This document shows positions 5,457-5,686 of a stretch of 5,686 bases of DNA, in pieces. The notes beneath the pieces were generated by a model. It did not search any database, was not told where the DNA came from, and saw only the letters and a program-made list of their open reading frames with translations. The stretch comes from CAZEHJ01 sp964512485 (GTDB lineage: Bacteria > Bacteroidota > Rhodothermia > Rhodothermales > UBA10348). Each line of letters starts with the position of its first letter. Position 1 is the first letter of the stretch. The DNA lies in assembly GCA_964512485.1 (NCBI GenBank), contig CAZEHJ010000119.1, positions 1 through 5,686 on the forward strand. The letters run 5' to 3'. The position numbers and the translations under genes were made by a program.

Positions 5457-5686
5457 AGCGCCCGGCAGCTCACATGCCACACGGCGTCGGGGCTCCACGA
5501 TTGCGTCATGACCGGACCTGTGATCGTCATCCAGCCATTCCAGAAGCCGGGCGAGATCGTCGGCGGGTCGGTCGAGAGCACGTCCAGGGTGGCGTCGAAC
5601 TGCTCTACGGGTATGTCGAGGGTAGCGGCTGCGGCAGCGAGGTACTCGGCGCGGAAGTGGACGGTGCAGACCGTGACGGGCAGGGT
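5453..5686 (-). CDS. Hypothetical protein on the opposite strand (5' partial)
   Basis: Reading the minus strand from base 5686, one frame is open for 77 codons and ends in TAG at 5455-5453. The start lies beyond the window. The visible part has a normal mix of acidic, aromatic and aliphatic residues, with pieces such as FRAEYLAAAAATLDIPVEQF, PGFWNGWMTITG and SWSPDAVWHVSC. I recognise no family. The plus strand also has an open frame here (from ATG 5508), but its product has no Asp and is rich in Ser, Arg and Val, as a shadow would be. The two frames share third codon positions, so GC bias cannot separate them. If the minus frame is real, it marks the end of the plus-strand unit. Confidence 0.5.
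   Translation of the reverse strand, partial: TLPVTVCTVHFRAEYLAAAAATLDIPVEQFDATLDVLSTDPPTISPGFWNGWMTITGPVMTQSWSPDAVWHVSCRAL

Noticed and set aside
5440..5520. Possible terminator hairpin between the convergent genes
   Set aside because: I found no clear inverted repeat followed by a T-run on either strand.
5508..5686. Plus-strand open frame from ATG 5508 to the window end
   Set aside because: Its visible product has no Asp, many Ser/Arg/Val and no ribosome-binding site. The opposite minus frame has a more protein-like composition. The choice is not certain.

Overview
The window is a GC-rich stretch that reads as the late, host-interaction and lysis end of a tailed-phage or prophage genome, most likely from a metagenomic assembly because it contains a run of exactly 100 N. 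All convincing genes but one lie on the plus strand. They are packed with gaps of 38 bases or less, or with short overlaps, as in one polycistronic unit. Signal peptides, a lipobox and a periplasmic-type nuclease point to a Gram-negative host. The GC content, Cys-rich secreted domains and a dockerin-like repeat would suit a Myxococcota/deltaproteobacterial or planctomycete-like host, but no host can be named from this sequence.

Layout. Bases 1-2559 hold the 3' part of a large Cys-rich right-handed beta-helix protein, probably a tailspike or tail fibre, whose start lies outside the window. Two small proteins follow, each with one N-terminal membrane segment followed by a charged, coil-forming region (2572-2907 and 2946 into the gap). 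The gap (3146-3245) is followed by the last 26 codons of a gene that may be a zinc peptidase-type endolysin. Next come a 188-residue protein with a membrane segment and an internal lipobox (3336-3902), an 87-residue multi-pass membrane protein (3907-4170), an exported protein ending in a dockerin-like calcium-binding repeat (4149-4598), an exported EndA/Vvn-family endonuclease I (4586-5287) and a 59-residue ORF (5277-5456). A minus-strand reading frame (5453-5686) enters from the right edge and its stop codon shares a CTAG with the stop of the 59-residue ORF.

How they may work together. The beta-helix protein would bind or cut a surface polysaccharide. The membrane proteins flanking the gap look like holin/spanin-type lysis proteins, with the endolysin possibly hidden by the gap. 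The two exported proteins next to each other, including a DNase, suggest a cargo function outside the cytoplasm, such as destroying incoming DNA or clearing DNA around the cell. The nuclease is the only firmly identified enzyme. The lysis roles are inferred from topology and position.
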